Origin: Streptomyces sp. NBC_00353
GTDB taxonomy: Bacteria; Actinomycetota; Actinomycetes; Streptomycetales; Streptomycetaceae
Reading direction: 5' to 3'
Assembly: GCF_036108815.1 (NCBI RefSeq)
Contig: NZ_CP107985.1
Location: forward strand, 6,445,501 to 6,509,500
Length of the DNA: 64,000 nucleotides
Every line of letters starts with the position of its first letter. The first letter of the stretch is position 1. The notes below the pieces were generated by a model. The model searched no databases, had not been told where the DNA came from, and saw nothing but the letters and a program-made list of their open reading frames with translations. The position numbers and the translations under genes were made by a program. This document shows positions 35,101 to 42,723 of this stretch, piece by piece.

Positions 35101-35145
35101 GTTAATGAGCGTTAACACGTTTCCTTCAGGTTAACGCTCGCTAAC
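35101..35145. promoter_or_regulatory. Twin palindromic operators between the carboxylase operon and tetR
   Basis: GTTAATGAGCGTTAAC (35101-35116) and GTTAACGCTCGCTAAC (35130-35145) share the form GTTARYGAGCGTTAAC when the second is reversed. Their starts are 29 bases apart. They lie in the 109-base divergent gap and are the likely sites of the TetR protein encoded alongside. Confidence 0.7.
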
Positions 35146-35167
35146 CCGACTGTCTAGAATCGAATCC

Positions 35168-35776
35168 ATGACCACCAGGACGGACGCCCCGACACGCCGT
35201 GAGCAGATCCTCAGGGAGGCCGCCCGCCTCTTCGCCGAGCGCGGCTTCCACGGCGTGGGCGTCGACGAAATAGGCGCCGCCGTGGGGATCAGCGGCCCCG
35301 GCCTCTACCGCCACTTCCCCGGCAAGGACGCGATGCTCGCCGAACTCCTGGTCGGCATCAGCGAGCGCCTCCTGGCCGGCGGACAGCTGCGGGTCGCCGA
35401 GGACGCGACCTCCGGCGACGGCTCCCCGGAGGGGCTGCTGGACGCGCTCATCGAGGGCCACATCGACTTCGCCCTCGACGACCGCCCCCTGATCACCCTG
35501 CACGACCGCGAGCTGGACCGCCTCCGGGACACCGACCGCAAGCGGGTGCGCCGGCTCCAGCGGCAGTACGTGGAACTGTGGGTCGAAGTGGTCCGCGCCC
35601 GCTACCCCCTCCTGCCCGAGACCGAGGCCCGTGCCACCGTCCACGCGGTCTTCGGCCTGCTCAACTCGACCCCCCACCTGGGCCGCCCCGGCGCCCTCCC
35701 AGGTCGCACGGCGACGGCGGCACTGCTGCACCGGCTGGCGCGGGGGGCGTTCGAGGCGGCGGGCGAGCAGGCGTAA
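35168..35776 (+). CDS. TetR-family regulator of the acyl-CoA/leucine operon
   Basis: The 202-residue protein has a TetR helix-turn-helix (RREQILREAARLFAERGFHG, IGAAVGISGPGLYRHFPGKDAMLAEL) and a helical ligand-binding domain. It is divergent from the four-gene carboxylase operon, so it probably represses it and itself. The effector is likely an acyl-CoA of the pathway; this is inference from neighbours. Two palindromes lie between the genes. Confidence 0.88.
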   Translation: MTTRTDAPTRREQILREAARLFAERGFHGVGVDEIGAAVGISGPGLYRHFPGKDAMLAELLVGISERLLAGGQLRVAEDATSGDGSPEGLLDALIEGHIDFALDDRPLITLHDRELDRLRDTDRKRVRRLQRQYVELWVEVVRARYPLLPETEARATVHAVFGLLNSTPHLGRPGALPGRTATAALLHRLARGAFEAAGEQA

Positions 35777-35820
35777 GGCAAGCCGAATCCTGCGGACCTG
35801 CCGCAGATAGTCTCTGCTGC

Positions 35821-36174
35821 ATGGGTGAGCTGTTGCCGTTCCTCGTGGTCACCGGCGCGCTCGCCGCGGTCATGGGATTTTTTGCCTGGCTGGCATCCCT
35901 GGTCCGTCGCCGCGGACTTGCCGGCGGAGCTGTCCGCGCCGCCATGGCCTCCTACGACGAGGCTTTCCGTGTGACCGCCCACGACTCGCACTACGAGATT
36001 CAGGCGCAGGCAGAACGCAAGGTGCCGGTGGCGTTGCCCGGCGATCCGTGGCGGCCGGTCCGTGGCGAGGCCGGACCGCAGGGTGAGGGCGGGCGAGGCC
36101 CTCTGCAGCGGCGTCCTCGCCGACGTCGGCGAGGTCTTCGCGGGCGGGTGACCAGGTCCAGGCGTGATCGCTGA
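35821..36174 (+). CDS. Small membrane-anchored protein with a probable C-terminal frameshift
   Basis: No family was recognised. ATG 35821 begins an N-terminal membrane helix (LLPFLVVTGALAAVMGFFAWLASLV), then VRAAMASYDEAFRVTAHDSHYEIQAQAERK, which looks like genuine protein with GC-rich third positions. From about 36082 the annotated frame turns into Arg-rich low-complexity sequence with poor codon bias, while the +1 frame reads VRAGEALCSGVLADVGEVFAGG, with G or C at nearly every third position, and stops at 36151. A 1-base insertion or 2-base deletion is therefore likely, natural or from sequencing. Confidence 0.6.
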   Translation: MGELLPFLVVTGALAAVMGFFAWLASLVRRRGLAGGAVRAAMASYDEAFRVTAHDSHYEIQAQAERKVPVALPGDPWRPVRGEAGPQGEGGRGPLQRRPRRRRRGLRGRVTRSRRDR

Positions 36175-36241
36175 CAGTTCCGCCCCGGCTGTTCTCCCTA
36201 CGGTCCCGCTGAACCGCAATGACATCGGAGAAGCACGGACG

Positions 36242-36274
36242 CGTGGGCCCTCCTCAGGTTCGGGAGGGCCCACG
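36242..36274. terminator. Terminator-like hairpin before the 36333 gene
   Basis: A perfect 12-bp stem (36242-36253 with 36263-36274) with a 9-base loop ends the preceding small membrane gene's transcript. Confidence 0.65.
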
Positions 36275-36332
36275 TGTCGTTGGACGCCTACGGACGGCGG
36301 CGTCCGAGCCGACGTATCACTAGCATCGCCGC

Positions 36333-36860
36333 ATGCCTGAACTACAGCTCCTTCGCCTCGACCACGCCCCGGCTCTTCTCGCGTTCGAGCAGGAGAACCG
36401 GGCCTACTTCGCCGCGTCGATTCCCGATCGTGGTGACGACTACTTCGCCCACTTCGAGGTGCGGCACCACGATCTGCTCGCAGAACAGGCTGCGGGGCAG
36501 CACTTCTTCCATCTGTTGGTGGATGGCAGCGGTGCGGTGCACGGGCGGGTCAACCTGGTCGATGTGGCGGACGGTTCGGCCGAGCTCGGATATCGGATCG
36601 CCGAGAAGAGCTCCGGGCAGGGGCTGGCCACGGCCGCCGTCCGTGAGGTCTGCGGCCTTGCCGCCGCGGAGTACGGTCTGACCACGCTGCGGGCCGTCAC
36701 GACCCTCGACAACGCCGGGTCGCGAGCCGTGCTGGCCCGTACAGGATTCGTACCCACCGGTGAGATCCGGCTCGACGGCCGCCCGGGCCTTCGCTTCGTA
36801 CGGGATCTGCGGGAAGCCGGGGACCCGGTCAGCACCGACCGGGTGCCCCGGCGCCCGTAG
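36333..36860 (+). CDS. GNAT-family N-acetyltransferase (RimJ-like)
   Basis: The 175-residue protein shows ELGYRIAEKSSGQGLATAAVREVC (motif A with G-Q-G-L-A-T for acetyl-CoA) and TLDNAGSRAVLARTGFVPTG (motif B). The overall form is like ribosomal-protein alanine acetyltransferases. The substrate is unknown. It stands alone between a terminator and the next gene 92 bases on. Confidence 0.85.
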   Translation: MPELQLLRLDHAPALLAFEQENRAYFAASIPDRGDDYFAHFEVRHHDLLAEQAAGQHFFHLLVDGSGAVHGRVNLVDVADGSAELGYRIAEKSSGQGLATAAVREVCGLAAAEYGLTTLRAVTTLDNAGSRAVLARTGFVPTGEIRLDGRPGLRFVRDLREAGDPVSTDRVPRRP

Positions 36861-36952
36861 CAGCGCGACGGCCCGGGAGCCGCGGGGGTGCCACGCCGTC
36901 CGCCGTGCAAGACACCCGGCACGCTGCGCACACCTGACGGCACAATGGGTTC

Positions 36953-37732
36953 ATGCCGATACCCAGCCGTGCCGCTCTCGTCGAACACCTCGTCCGTACG
37001 CGTATCGCCGGAGATGTCGCCACACCCCGTGACAACAACCTCTCCCACTACCGCAGGCTCGCCAACGGCGATCGCCACTACTGGCTGGGTCTGGAGCTCG
37101 GCAACCGGTGGGCCGATGAGCAGGATGTGCTCGCCGTCATGGCCGAGCGCTGTGGGGTCAGTGACGACCCGGAGCACCGGTACGGGCAGGACACCATCGA
37201 TCCGGAGCTGACGGTCGACGCGCTGGAGCGGATGGCGGCCCGGCTGCGCAAGGCGGCTGCCGGCTCGGAGCGGGTGCTGTTCGCGACCGGGCATCCGGGT
37301 GGGCTGCTGGATGTGCACCGGCAGACCGCGGACGCGTTGCGGGCCGCCGGGTGCGAGATCATGCGGATTCCGTCCGGGCTGATGGCGGACGAGGGCATGG
37401 TCTTCCAGTTCGCCGATGTGGCCGTGATGGAGCGCGGGGCGACGCTGTGGCACACGCACTCCCCGGCGCCGATGGCGGCCGTCCTGGACGGTCTGGAGCG
37501 CGAGGGGCGGCCGATGCCGGATCTGGTCGTCGCCGATCACGGGTGGGCGGGTTGCGCCGGACAGCGGGGGCTCGACTCGGTCGGGTACGCGGACTGCAAT
37601 GACCCGGCGCTCTTCCTCGGGGAGGCGGAGGGCACCCTTCAGGTCGTCGTGCCGCTGGACGACCATGTCCTGGACCCGCGGTTCTACGACCCGATGACGG
37701 ACTATCTGCTGGATGCGGCCGGGCTGATCTGA
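36953..37732 (+). CDS. Conserved actinobacterial protein, possibly phosphatase-related
   Basis: The 259-residue soluble protein was not assigned to a family with confidence. I recall homologues in Streptomyces carrying an automatic 'phosphatase' label, but no classic phosphatase signature is visible. Conserved-looking stretches rich in His, Asp and Gly are FATGHPGGLLDVHRQ, LWHTHSPAPM, DLVVADHGWAGCAGQRG and DCNDPALFLGEAEG, which could form a metal site. The C-terminus has VPLDDHVLDPRFYDPMTDYLL. ATG 36953 fits the coding start. Confidence 0.5.
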   Translation: MPIPSRAALVEHLVRTRIAGDVATPRDNNLSHYRRLANGDRHYWLGLELGNRWADEQDVLAVMAERCGVSDDPEHRYGQDTIDPELTVDALERMAARLRKAAAGSERVLFATGHPGGLLDVHRQTADALRAAGCEIMRIPSGLMADEGMVFQFADVAVMERGATLWHTHSPAPMAAVLDGLEREGRPMPDLVVADHGWAGCAGQRGLDSVGYADCNDPALFLGEAEGTLQVVVPLDDHVLDPRFYDPMTDYLLDAAGLI

Positions 37733-37745
37733 GCGCCCGTCGCCC

Positions 37746-38738
37746 TCAGGCGTCGGGCGGGTCCGAGCCGGCGGCCCCGCGCCGCACGACCAGCCCCAGC
37801 CCCGGCGTCGGGTCCAGATACACCCGGCGGATCGCCGGATACCGTTCCTGCAGCTGCTCCTCAGCCTCCTCGCACGCCCACTCGATCTGCGCCGCGGTCG
37901 ACGCGTCCCGGAAGTCGATCTTCGCGGCGACGAGGATTTCCGTCGGTCCCTGGATCAGGGTGGTGAGCTCCAGGACCTCGATGATGTGCGGTACGGAGAG
38001 AAGCTCCTCGCGGATCCCGGCCCGCATCGCCGTCGGCACCGGGCGGCCGATCAGCAGTTGGGCGTTGGACCGGCCCAGCACCCAGGCCACGTACACCAGC
38101 AGTGCGCCGATCAGGAGGGACGCGACGCCGTCCCAGACGCCGGAGCCGGAGAGCTGACCGCCGAGCAGGCCGCCCGCGGCGAGGATCAGGCCGGCCAGGG
38201 CCGCCGAGTCCTCCATCACGACCGCCTTGACCGCGGTGTCGGGGGTGTGGCGCAAGTAGTGGGTGGTGGGTGCGCCCAGACGGGCGGCCTCGCCGCGGAC
38301 CTGGCGCAGGCCCGTGCGCAGGGAGAAGCCCTCCAGGAGGAAGGCCACGGCCAGCACGATGTACGAGATCAGCGGGTCGCCGAGTTCCTCGCCCTGGACG
38401 AGGGTGTGGATGCCGTCGTAGAAGGCGAACACCGCGCCGCCGACGAACGTGGCGACCGAGGCGAGCAGCGCCCAGATGTAACGCTCCGGGCCGTAGCCCA
38501 GCGGGTGTTCCTCGTCGGCGGGCTTCTCGCTGCGCTTGAGCGCGGTGAGCAGCAGGACCTCGGTGACCGTGTCGGCGACCGAGTGCGCCGCCTCGGAGAG
38601 CATCGCGCTCGATCCGCTGATCAGCCCCGCGACCGCCTTCGCCACGGCGATACCGAGGTTGGCGACCGCCGCGACGACGACCGTGAACGTGGACTCCCCA
38701 CCAGGCGCGCTGTTGTCGGTGCTGTTCTCGGCGCTCAT
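37746..38738 (-). CDS. Cation diffusion facilitator (metal efflux) transporter
   Basis: The 330-residue membrane protein probably exports Zn, Co, Fe or Mn in exchange for protons. It has six predicted helices, the metal site HSVADT in AMLSEAAHSVADTVTEVL (helix 2), and a second site around VMEDSAALAGL (helix 5). A cytoplasmic C-terminal domain follows (ILVAAKIDFRDASTAAQIEWACEEAEEQL). The metal cannot be told from sequence. ATG 38738 starts 38 bases upstream of the next gene's stop region. Confidence 0.88.
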   Translation of the reverse strand: MSAENSTDNSAPGGESTFTVVVAAVANLGIAVAKAVAGLISGSSAMLSEAAHSVADTVTEVLLLTALKRSEKPADEEHPLGYGPERYIWALLASVATFVGGAVFAFYDGIHTLVQGEELGDPLISYIVLAVAFLLEGFSLRTGLRQVRGEAARLGAPTTHYLRHTPDTAVKAVVMEDSAALAGLILAAGGLLGGQLSGSGVWDGVASLLIGALLVYVAWVLGRSNAQLLIGRPVPTAMRAGIREELLSVPHIIEVLELTTLIQGPTEILVAAKIDFRDASTAAQIEWACEEAEEQLQERYPAIRRVYLDPTPGLGLVVRRGAAGSDPPDA

Positions 38739-38776
38739 GGTGGGGAGTATCCATGACGGGGCGGGCCGTGGCCTGT

Positions 38777-39652
38777 TCAGTCCCGCGGGACCCGGACCAC
38801 GCCCTCCTGGATGACGGTGATCGCCAGCCGGCCGTCCTGCGTGTAGATGCGGGCCTGACCGAGTCCGCGCCCGCCGGACGCGGACGGCGACTCCTGGTCG
38901 TACAGCAGCCATTCGTCGGCCCGGAACGGCCGGTGGAACCACATCGCGTGGTCCAGGCTCGCGCCGACCACGTCGCCGACCGCCCAGCCGCCGCGCCCGT
39001 GCGCGAGCAGCACCGAGTCGAGCAGCGTCATGTCGGAGACGTACGTGGCCATGCAGACGTGCAGCAGCGGGTCGTCCGCGAGCTTGCCGTTGGTGCGGAA
39101 CCAGACCTGGGAGCGGGGCTCCTGCGGTGTGCCGACGTTGGCGAACGGCGGGGCGCCGACGTAGCGCAGGTCGACCGCGGCCCGCGCCTCCAGCAGCCGG
39201 TCCATGACACCCGGGTCGGTGAACGCGTCCGCGTACCGCGGGAGCATCTGTTCAGCCGTGGGCAGCGTCTCCGGGTCGGGAGCGGGCGGCATGTCCGCCT
39301 GGTGCTCCAGGCCCTCCTCGTACGTCTGGAAGGACGCCGAGAGGTGGAAGATCGGCTGCCCGTGCTGGACGGCCACCACGCGGCGGGTGGTGAAGGAGCG
39401 GCCGTCGCGGATCCGGTCGACGCTGTAGACGATCGGTGCGCCCGGGTCGCCCATCCGCAGGAAGTAGGAGTGCAAGGAGTGGGCCGTGCGGTCCGCGGGG
39501 ACGGTGCGGCCCGCGGCAACGAGTGCCTGGGCCGCGACCTGGCCGCCGAAGACCCGGGGCACGACCGCCGAACGGCTCGTGCCCCGGAAGATGTCCCGCT
39601 CGATCTGCTCCAGGTCGAGCAGATCGAGCAGGGATTCAAGTGCTGAGCTCAT
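38777..39652 (-). CDS. Acyl-CoA thioesterase II (TesB family)
   Basis: The double-hotdog enzyme of 291 residues hydrolyses acyl-CoA to free acid and CoA. Recognisable features are FRGTSRSAVVPRVFGGQVAAQAL at the N-terminus, AHSLHSYFLRMGDP, and the second hotdog SLDHAMWFHRPFRADEWLLYDQESPSASGGRGLGQARIY near the end (two linked parts). It lies 19 bases after the start region of a second acyl-CoA dehydrogenase on the same strand, so fatty-acid or branched-chain acyl-CoA turnover is likely. Confidence 0.9.
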   Translation of the reverse strand: MSSALESLLDLLDLEQIERDIFRGTSRSAVVPRVFGGQVAAQALVAAGRTVPADRTAHSLHSYFLRMGDPGAPIVYSVDRIRDGRSFTTRRVVAVQHGQPIFHLSASFQTYEEGLEHQADMPPAPDPETLPTAEQMLPRYADAFTDPGVMDRLLEARAAVDLRYVGAPPFANVGTPQEPRSQVWFRTNGKLADDPLLHVCMATYVSDMTLLDSVLLAHGRGGWAVGDVVGASLDHAMWFHRPFRADEWLLYDQESPSASGGRGLGQARIYTQDGRLAITVIQEGVVRVPRD

Positions 39653-39671
39653 GGAGAAGAACGTAACCGCT

Positions 39672-40829
39672 CTACAGGCCCATGGACTTGGCGATGATCG
39701 ACTTCATGACCTCGCTGGTGCCGCCGTAGATGCGGTTGACGCGGTTGTCCGCGTACAGGCGGGCGATCGGGTACTCGTTCATGTAGCCGTAGCCGCCGTG
39801 CAGCTGGAGGCAGCGGTCGATGACGCGGTGCGCGACCTCGGTGCAGAACAGCTTGGCGGAGGCGGCCTCGGCGGGCGTGAGCTCTCCCGCGTCCAGGGCC
39901 TCCAGGGCGCGGTCGGCGACGGCCTCGGCGGCGTCGACCTCGGCCTGGCAGGCGGCCAGCTCGAACTTGGTGTTCTGGAACGAGGCGACCGGCTTGCCGA
40001 AGACCGTGCGCTCCTGCACGTACTGCTGGGCGAACCGGACGGCGGCCTTGGCCTGCGCGTACGCACCGAAGGCGATGCCCCAGCGCTCGGACGGCAGGTT
40101 CTGACCGAGGTAGTAGAAGCCCTTGTTCTCCTCGCCGAGGAGGTCCTCGACGGGCACCTTCACGTCGACGAACGCCAGCTCGGCGGTGTCGGAGGTGCGC
40201 AGTCCGAGCTTGTCGAGCTTGCGGCCGATGGAGTAGCCCTCGGACTTGGTGTCCACGGCGAAGAGGGAGATGCCGAAGCGGCGGTCGTCCTCGCGCGGGG
40301 CGGAGGTGCGGGCGCACACGATCACGCGGTCGGCGTGCACGCCACCGGTGATGAAGGTCTTGGCGCCGTTGAGGACGTAGTGCGTGCCGTCCTCCGAGAG
40401 CTTGGCGGTGGTCTTCATGCCCGCGACGTCGGAGCCGGTGCCCGGCTCCGTCATCGCCAGCGCCCACATCTCCTCGCCGGTGACGAACTTCGTCAGGTAG
40501 CGCTTCTTCTGCTCGTCGGAGGCGAGCAACTTGATGTACGGCAGGGCGAGCAGCACGTGCACGCCGGAGCCGCCGAAGGAGACGCCCGCGCGTGCGGTCT
40601 CCTCGTAGAGCACAGCCTCGAACTTGTGCGTGTCCAGCCCCGCGCCGCCGAACTCCTCGGGGACGTTGATGCCGAATATGCCCAGCTCACCGAGCTTGTC
40701 GTAGAAGTCGCGCGGCGCCTGGCCCGCGGCGAACCACTCGTCGTAGACGGGCGCGACCTCGGCCTCGATGAAGGCGCGGATGGTCTCCCGGAACGCCTCG
40801 TGGTCCTCGTTGAATACCGTACGGCGCAC
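39672..40829 (-). CDS. Acyl-CoA dehydrogenase with catalytic Glu not at the C-terminal position
   Basis: The 385-residue flavoenzyme starts at GTG 40829 after GAGGAGG. FAD/substrate motifs are LAMTEPGTGSDVAGMKTTA and KTFITGGVHADRVIV. At the site where MCAD-type enzymes have the base in YEGT, this protein has RIYGGTSEVMK, so Gly replaces Glu; in long-chain and isovaleryl types the base lies elsewhere in the fold. The substrate is unknown. It is co-directional with the thioesterase and has a palindromic AAGCGCTT site upstream. Confidence 0.85.
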   Translation of the reverse strand: MRRTVFNEDHEAFRETIRAFIEAEVAPVYDEWFAAGQAPRDFYDKLGELGIFGINVPEEFGGAGLDTHKFEAVLYEETARAGVSFGGSGVHVLLALPYIKLLASDEQKKRYLTKFVTGEEMWALAMTEPGTGSDVAGMKTTAKLSEDGTHYVLNGAKTFITGGVHADRVIVCARTSAPREDDRRFGISLFAVDTKSEGYSIGRKLDKLGLRTSDTAELAFVDVKVPVEDLLGEENKGFYYLGQNLPSERWGIAFGAYAQAKAAVRFAQQYVQERTVFGKPVASFQNTKFELAACQAEVDAAEAVADRALEALDAGELTPAEAASAKLFCTEVAHRVIDRCLQLHGGYGYMNEYPIARLYADNRVNRIYGGTSEVMKSIIAKSMGL

Positions 40830-40886
40830 GGGGGTGCCTCCTCTGTCAGCTTCGGTCAGCGGTGAGTGAGCTTCGGCCAGGGCTGG

Positions 40887-40902
40887 CTAAGCGCTTGCTC
40901 AG
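40887..40902. promoter_or_regulatory. TetR-type operator candidate upstream of the second acyl-CoA dehydrogenase
   Basis: CTAAGCGCTTGCTCAG contains the 8-bp palindrome AAGCGCTT, 58 bases before the GTG start. Similar motifs often precede acyl-CoA dehydrogenase genes in actinobacteria and are bound by TetR repressors; no such regulator gene is adjacent here. Confidence 0.45.
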
Positions 40903-41013
40903 TTCTGGTCAAAAGTTACCCGGCAGTCACCGGGGCTGTCCAGAGTTGGCCGGCGGGGGTCGCCCACATCACAGCCGGCGCTCACGCCCGACCGGCCGGC
41001 CCCGATCCCACTG

Positions 41014-41050
41014 CCGGACCGGCCGACCGCGACCGCGCCGGCCGGTCCGG
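41014..41050. terminator. Terminator after the PucR regulator gene
   Basis: A perfect 12-bp stem (41014-41025 with 41039-41050) with a 13-base loop lies 12 bases downstream of the minus-strand regulator stop. Confidence 0.65.
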
Positions 41051-41061
41051 TCGGCGGGGCC

Positions 41062-42606
41062 TCACTGCTGCCGCAGTGCGAACCAGAGCTCCGTCCGTAC
41101 GTCCATGTCGTCCAGGTCCGCGTCCAGCAGCGTCGCGCAGCGGGCGATGCGCTGGCGGACCGTGTTGCGGTGGACCTGGAGGGCTGTGGCCGTGCGGTCC
41201 CAGCTGCCGTGGAGGCTCAGCCAGCAGCGGAGCGTCTCCGCGAGCGTGGGGGTGAGCGGAGCGAGCAGCGCGCGGGCGTGCGCCTCCGCCTCGGCGCGCG
41301 GGACGAGAGCGGCAAGGCCCCGGCCGGTGTCGGTGTGGTGGTGGGCCAGCGGGGTACGGGTGGCCACGGCACGGCCCAGCGCGCGGGCCGCCTGACCGTC
41401 GGCGAGGTCCAGTGCGGTGATGGGGGCCGGGGCGGAGGTGCCGAGTGTCCACCCGGGCTGCGGAGTGATCCGGTCGCCGCCCGGGACCAGGACCTTGACG
41501 GCGTCGCCGCCCCGGCCCGCGTCGACCAGGGCCGACCCGAGGGCGGCGCCCAGCGACCCGGCGGTGAGCGGGTCGACCGGGCCGCCGCCGCTGCGGCGTG
41601 CGTGCACCACCGTCCAGAGTCCGGCGCCGCCGAGCAGCGGGGCGACGGCCACCGGGTCCGCGCCGAGCAGCAGCCGCACGAGCGCCGCCGACCGGCCGGC
41701 GGCGTCGGCGCCCTGGTGCGGGGCGGCCAGCAGGGAGAGGAGGACGACCGCGATCCCGGTGACCGTGTGGTCGCCCGCCTCGCGCCGCCCCGTCGCCAGC
41801 GCCAGGACGAGCCCCTGCCCGCCGCCGAGCGCGTACGCGAAGAGATGCGAGTCGCCGAGGGTGTCGGTCGCGGACGTCGGGGCCGGGGAGACGGGGGCGG
41901 CGGTGGGGGAGACCACGCGGGCCAGCCGGGTCAGGGCCGCCCGTACCTCGGGGGCCGGGCGGCGGCCCGCCGCGTGCAGCTCCTCGCCGGCCGCGGAGAG
42001 CAGCATCGCCCGGCCCGCCAGCTGCGCGGCAAGCTGGTGCAGCACCGCGGGCACCGGGTCCGGCCGGGCCGCGGCCGTCGCCAGTGCCTGCTGGGCGCGC
42101 GTCACCCGGCGTAGCTCCCGGTGCCGGGCCTCCGCCATCAGTCGCCACACCGCCCGCGCGATTGCTGTGAACGGCGTCGCGGGTGGCACCTCCACCAGTG
42201 GCAGCCCGTGCCGGTCGCACGCCTCGATCAGCGCCTGCGGCACCGCGTCGTGCACCGGGGTGACCCCGAAGCCGAGTGCCGCCGCCCCGGCCTCCACCAG
42301 CCGGGCGACATACGTGTCCGGCTCCTTGAGCAGCACTCCGGCGCTCAGCAGCAGCTCACCGCCGAGCAGATACGGGTACGGGTCGGCCATCTCCGAGGTG
42401 TGCACCCACAGCAGGTCGACGTGGGCCGGGCCCGCGATCAGGCGCAGTCCGAGATCCTCGCGGGCGAGCAGCTCGGCGAGCGGGATCGGCGGAGTGGGGG
42501 GAGCCGACCCGGAGGGGGCGGCGGACCCGGAAGGAGCGGCGGGGACGGTGGATCCGGTGGGGGCAGGGGGCCCGGTGGGAGTGTCCGGCATGGACGGTCC
42601 ATCCAT
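41062..42606 (-). CDS. PucR-family transcriptional regulator
   Basis: The 514-residue protein has an N-terminal purine-catabolism-type ligand domain (PLAELLAREDLGLRLIAGPAHVDLLWVHTSE, ADPYPYLLGGELLLSAG) and a C-terminal helix-turn-helix (LHGSWDRTATALQVHRNTVRQRIARCATLL). The first 40 residues are Pro/Gly/Ser-rich with an imperfect repeat (APSGSAAPSGSA). ATG 42606 or 42591 may be the start; the palindrome ATGGACGGTCCAT (42590-42602) covers this point and could be an autoregulatory site. It is divergent from a symporter and a ureohydrolase/TPP-enzyme pair, its probable targets. Confidence 0.87.
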   Translation of the reverse strand: MDGPSMPDTPTGPPAPTGSTVPAAPSGSAAPSGSAPPTPPIPLAELLAREDLGLRLIAGPAHVDLLWVHTSEMADPYPYLLGGELLLSAGVLLKEPDTYVARLVEAGAAALGFGVTPVHDAVPQALIEACDRHGLPLVEVPPATPFTAIARAVWRLMAEARHRELRRVTRAQQALATAAARPDPVPAVLHQLAAQLAGRAMLLSAAGEELHAAGRRPAPEVRAALTRLARVVSPTAAPVSPAPTSATDTLGDSHLFAYALGGGQGLVLALATGRREAGDHTVTGIAVVLLSLLAAPHQGADAAGRSAALVRLLLGADPVAVAPLLGGAGLWTVVHARRSGGGPVDPLTAGSLGAALGSALVDAGRGGDAVKVLVPGGDRITPQPGWTLGTSAPAPITALDLADGQAARALGRAVATRTPLAHHHTDTGRGLAALVPRAEAEAHARALLAPLTPTLAETLRCWLSLHGSWDRTATALQVHRNTVRQRIARCATLLDADLDDMDVRTELWFALRQQ

Positions 42607-42723
42607 TGGCTACGGCGAGATTGGATAAAACGTACACTTCAGCGCCGCCTGCGGGCCACCTACCGTCTTCACGAACCACACATCCCGCAATGACCCGCAA
42701 CGTGACTGAGACGGAGGAAGCCC

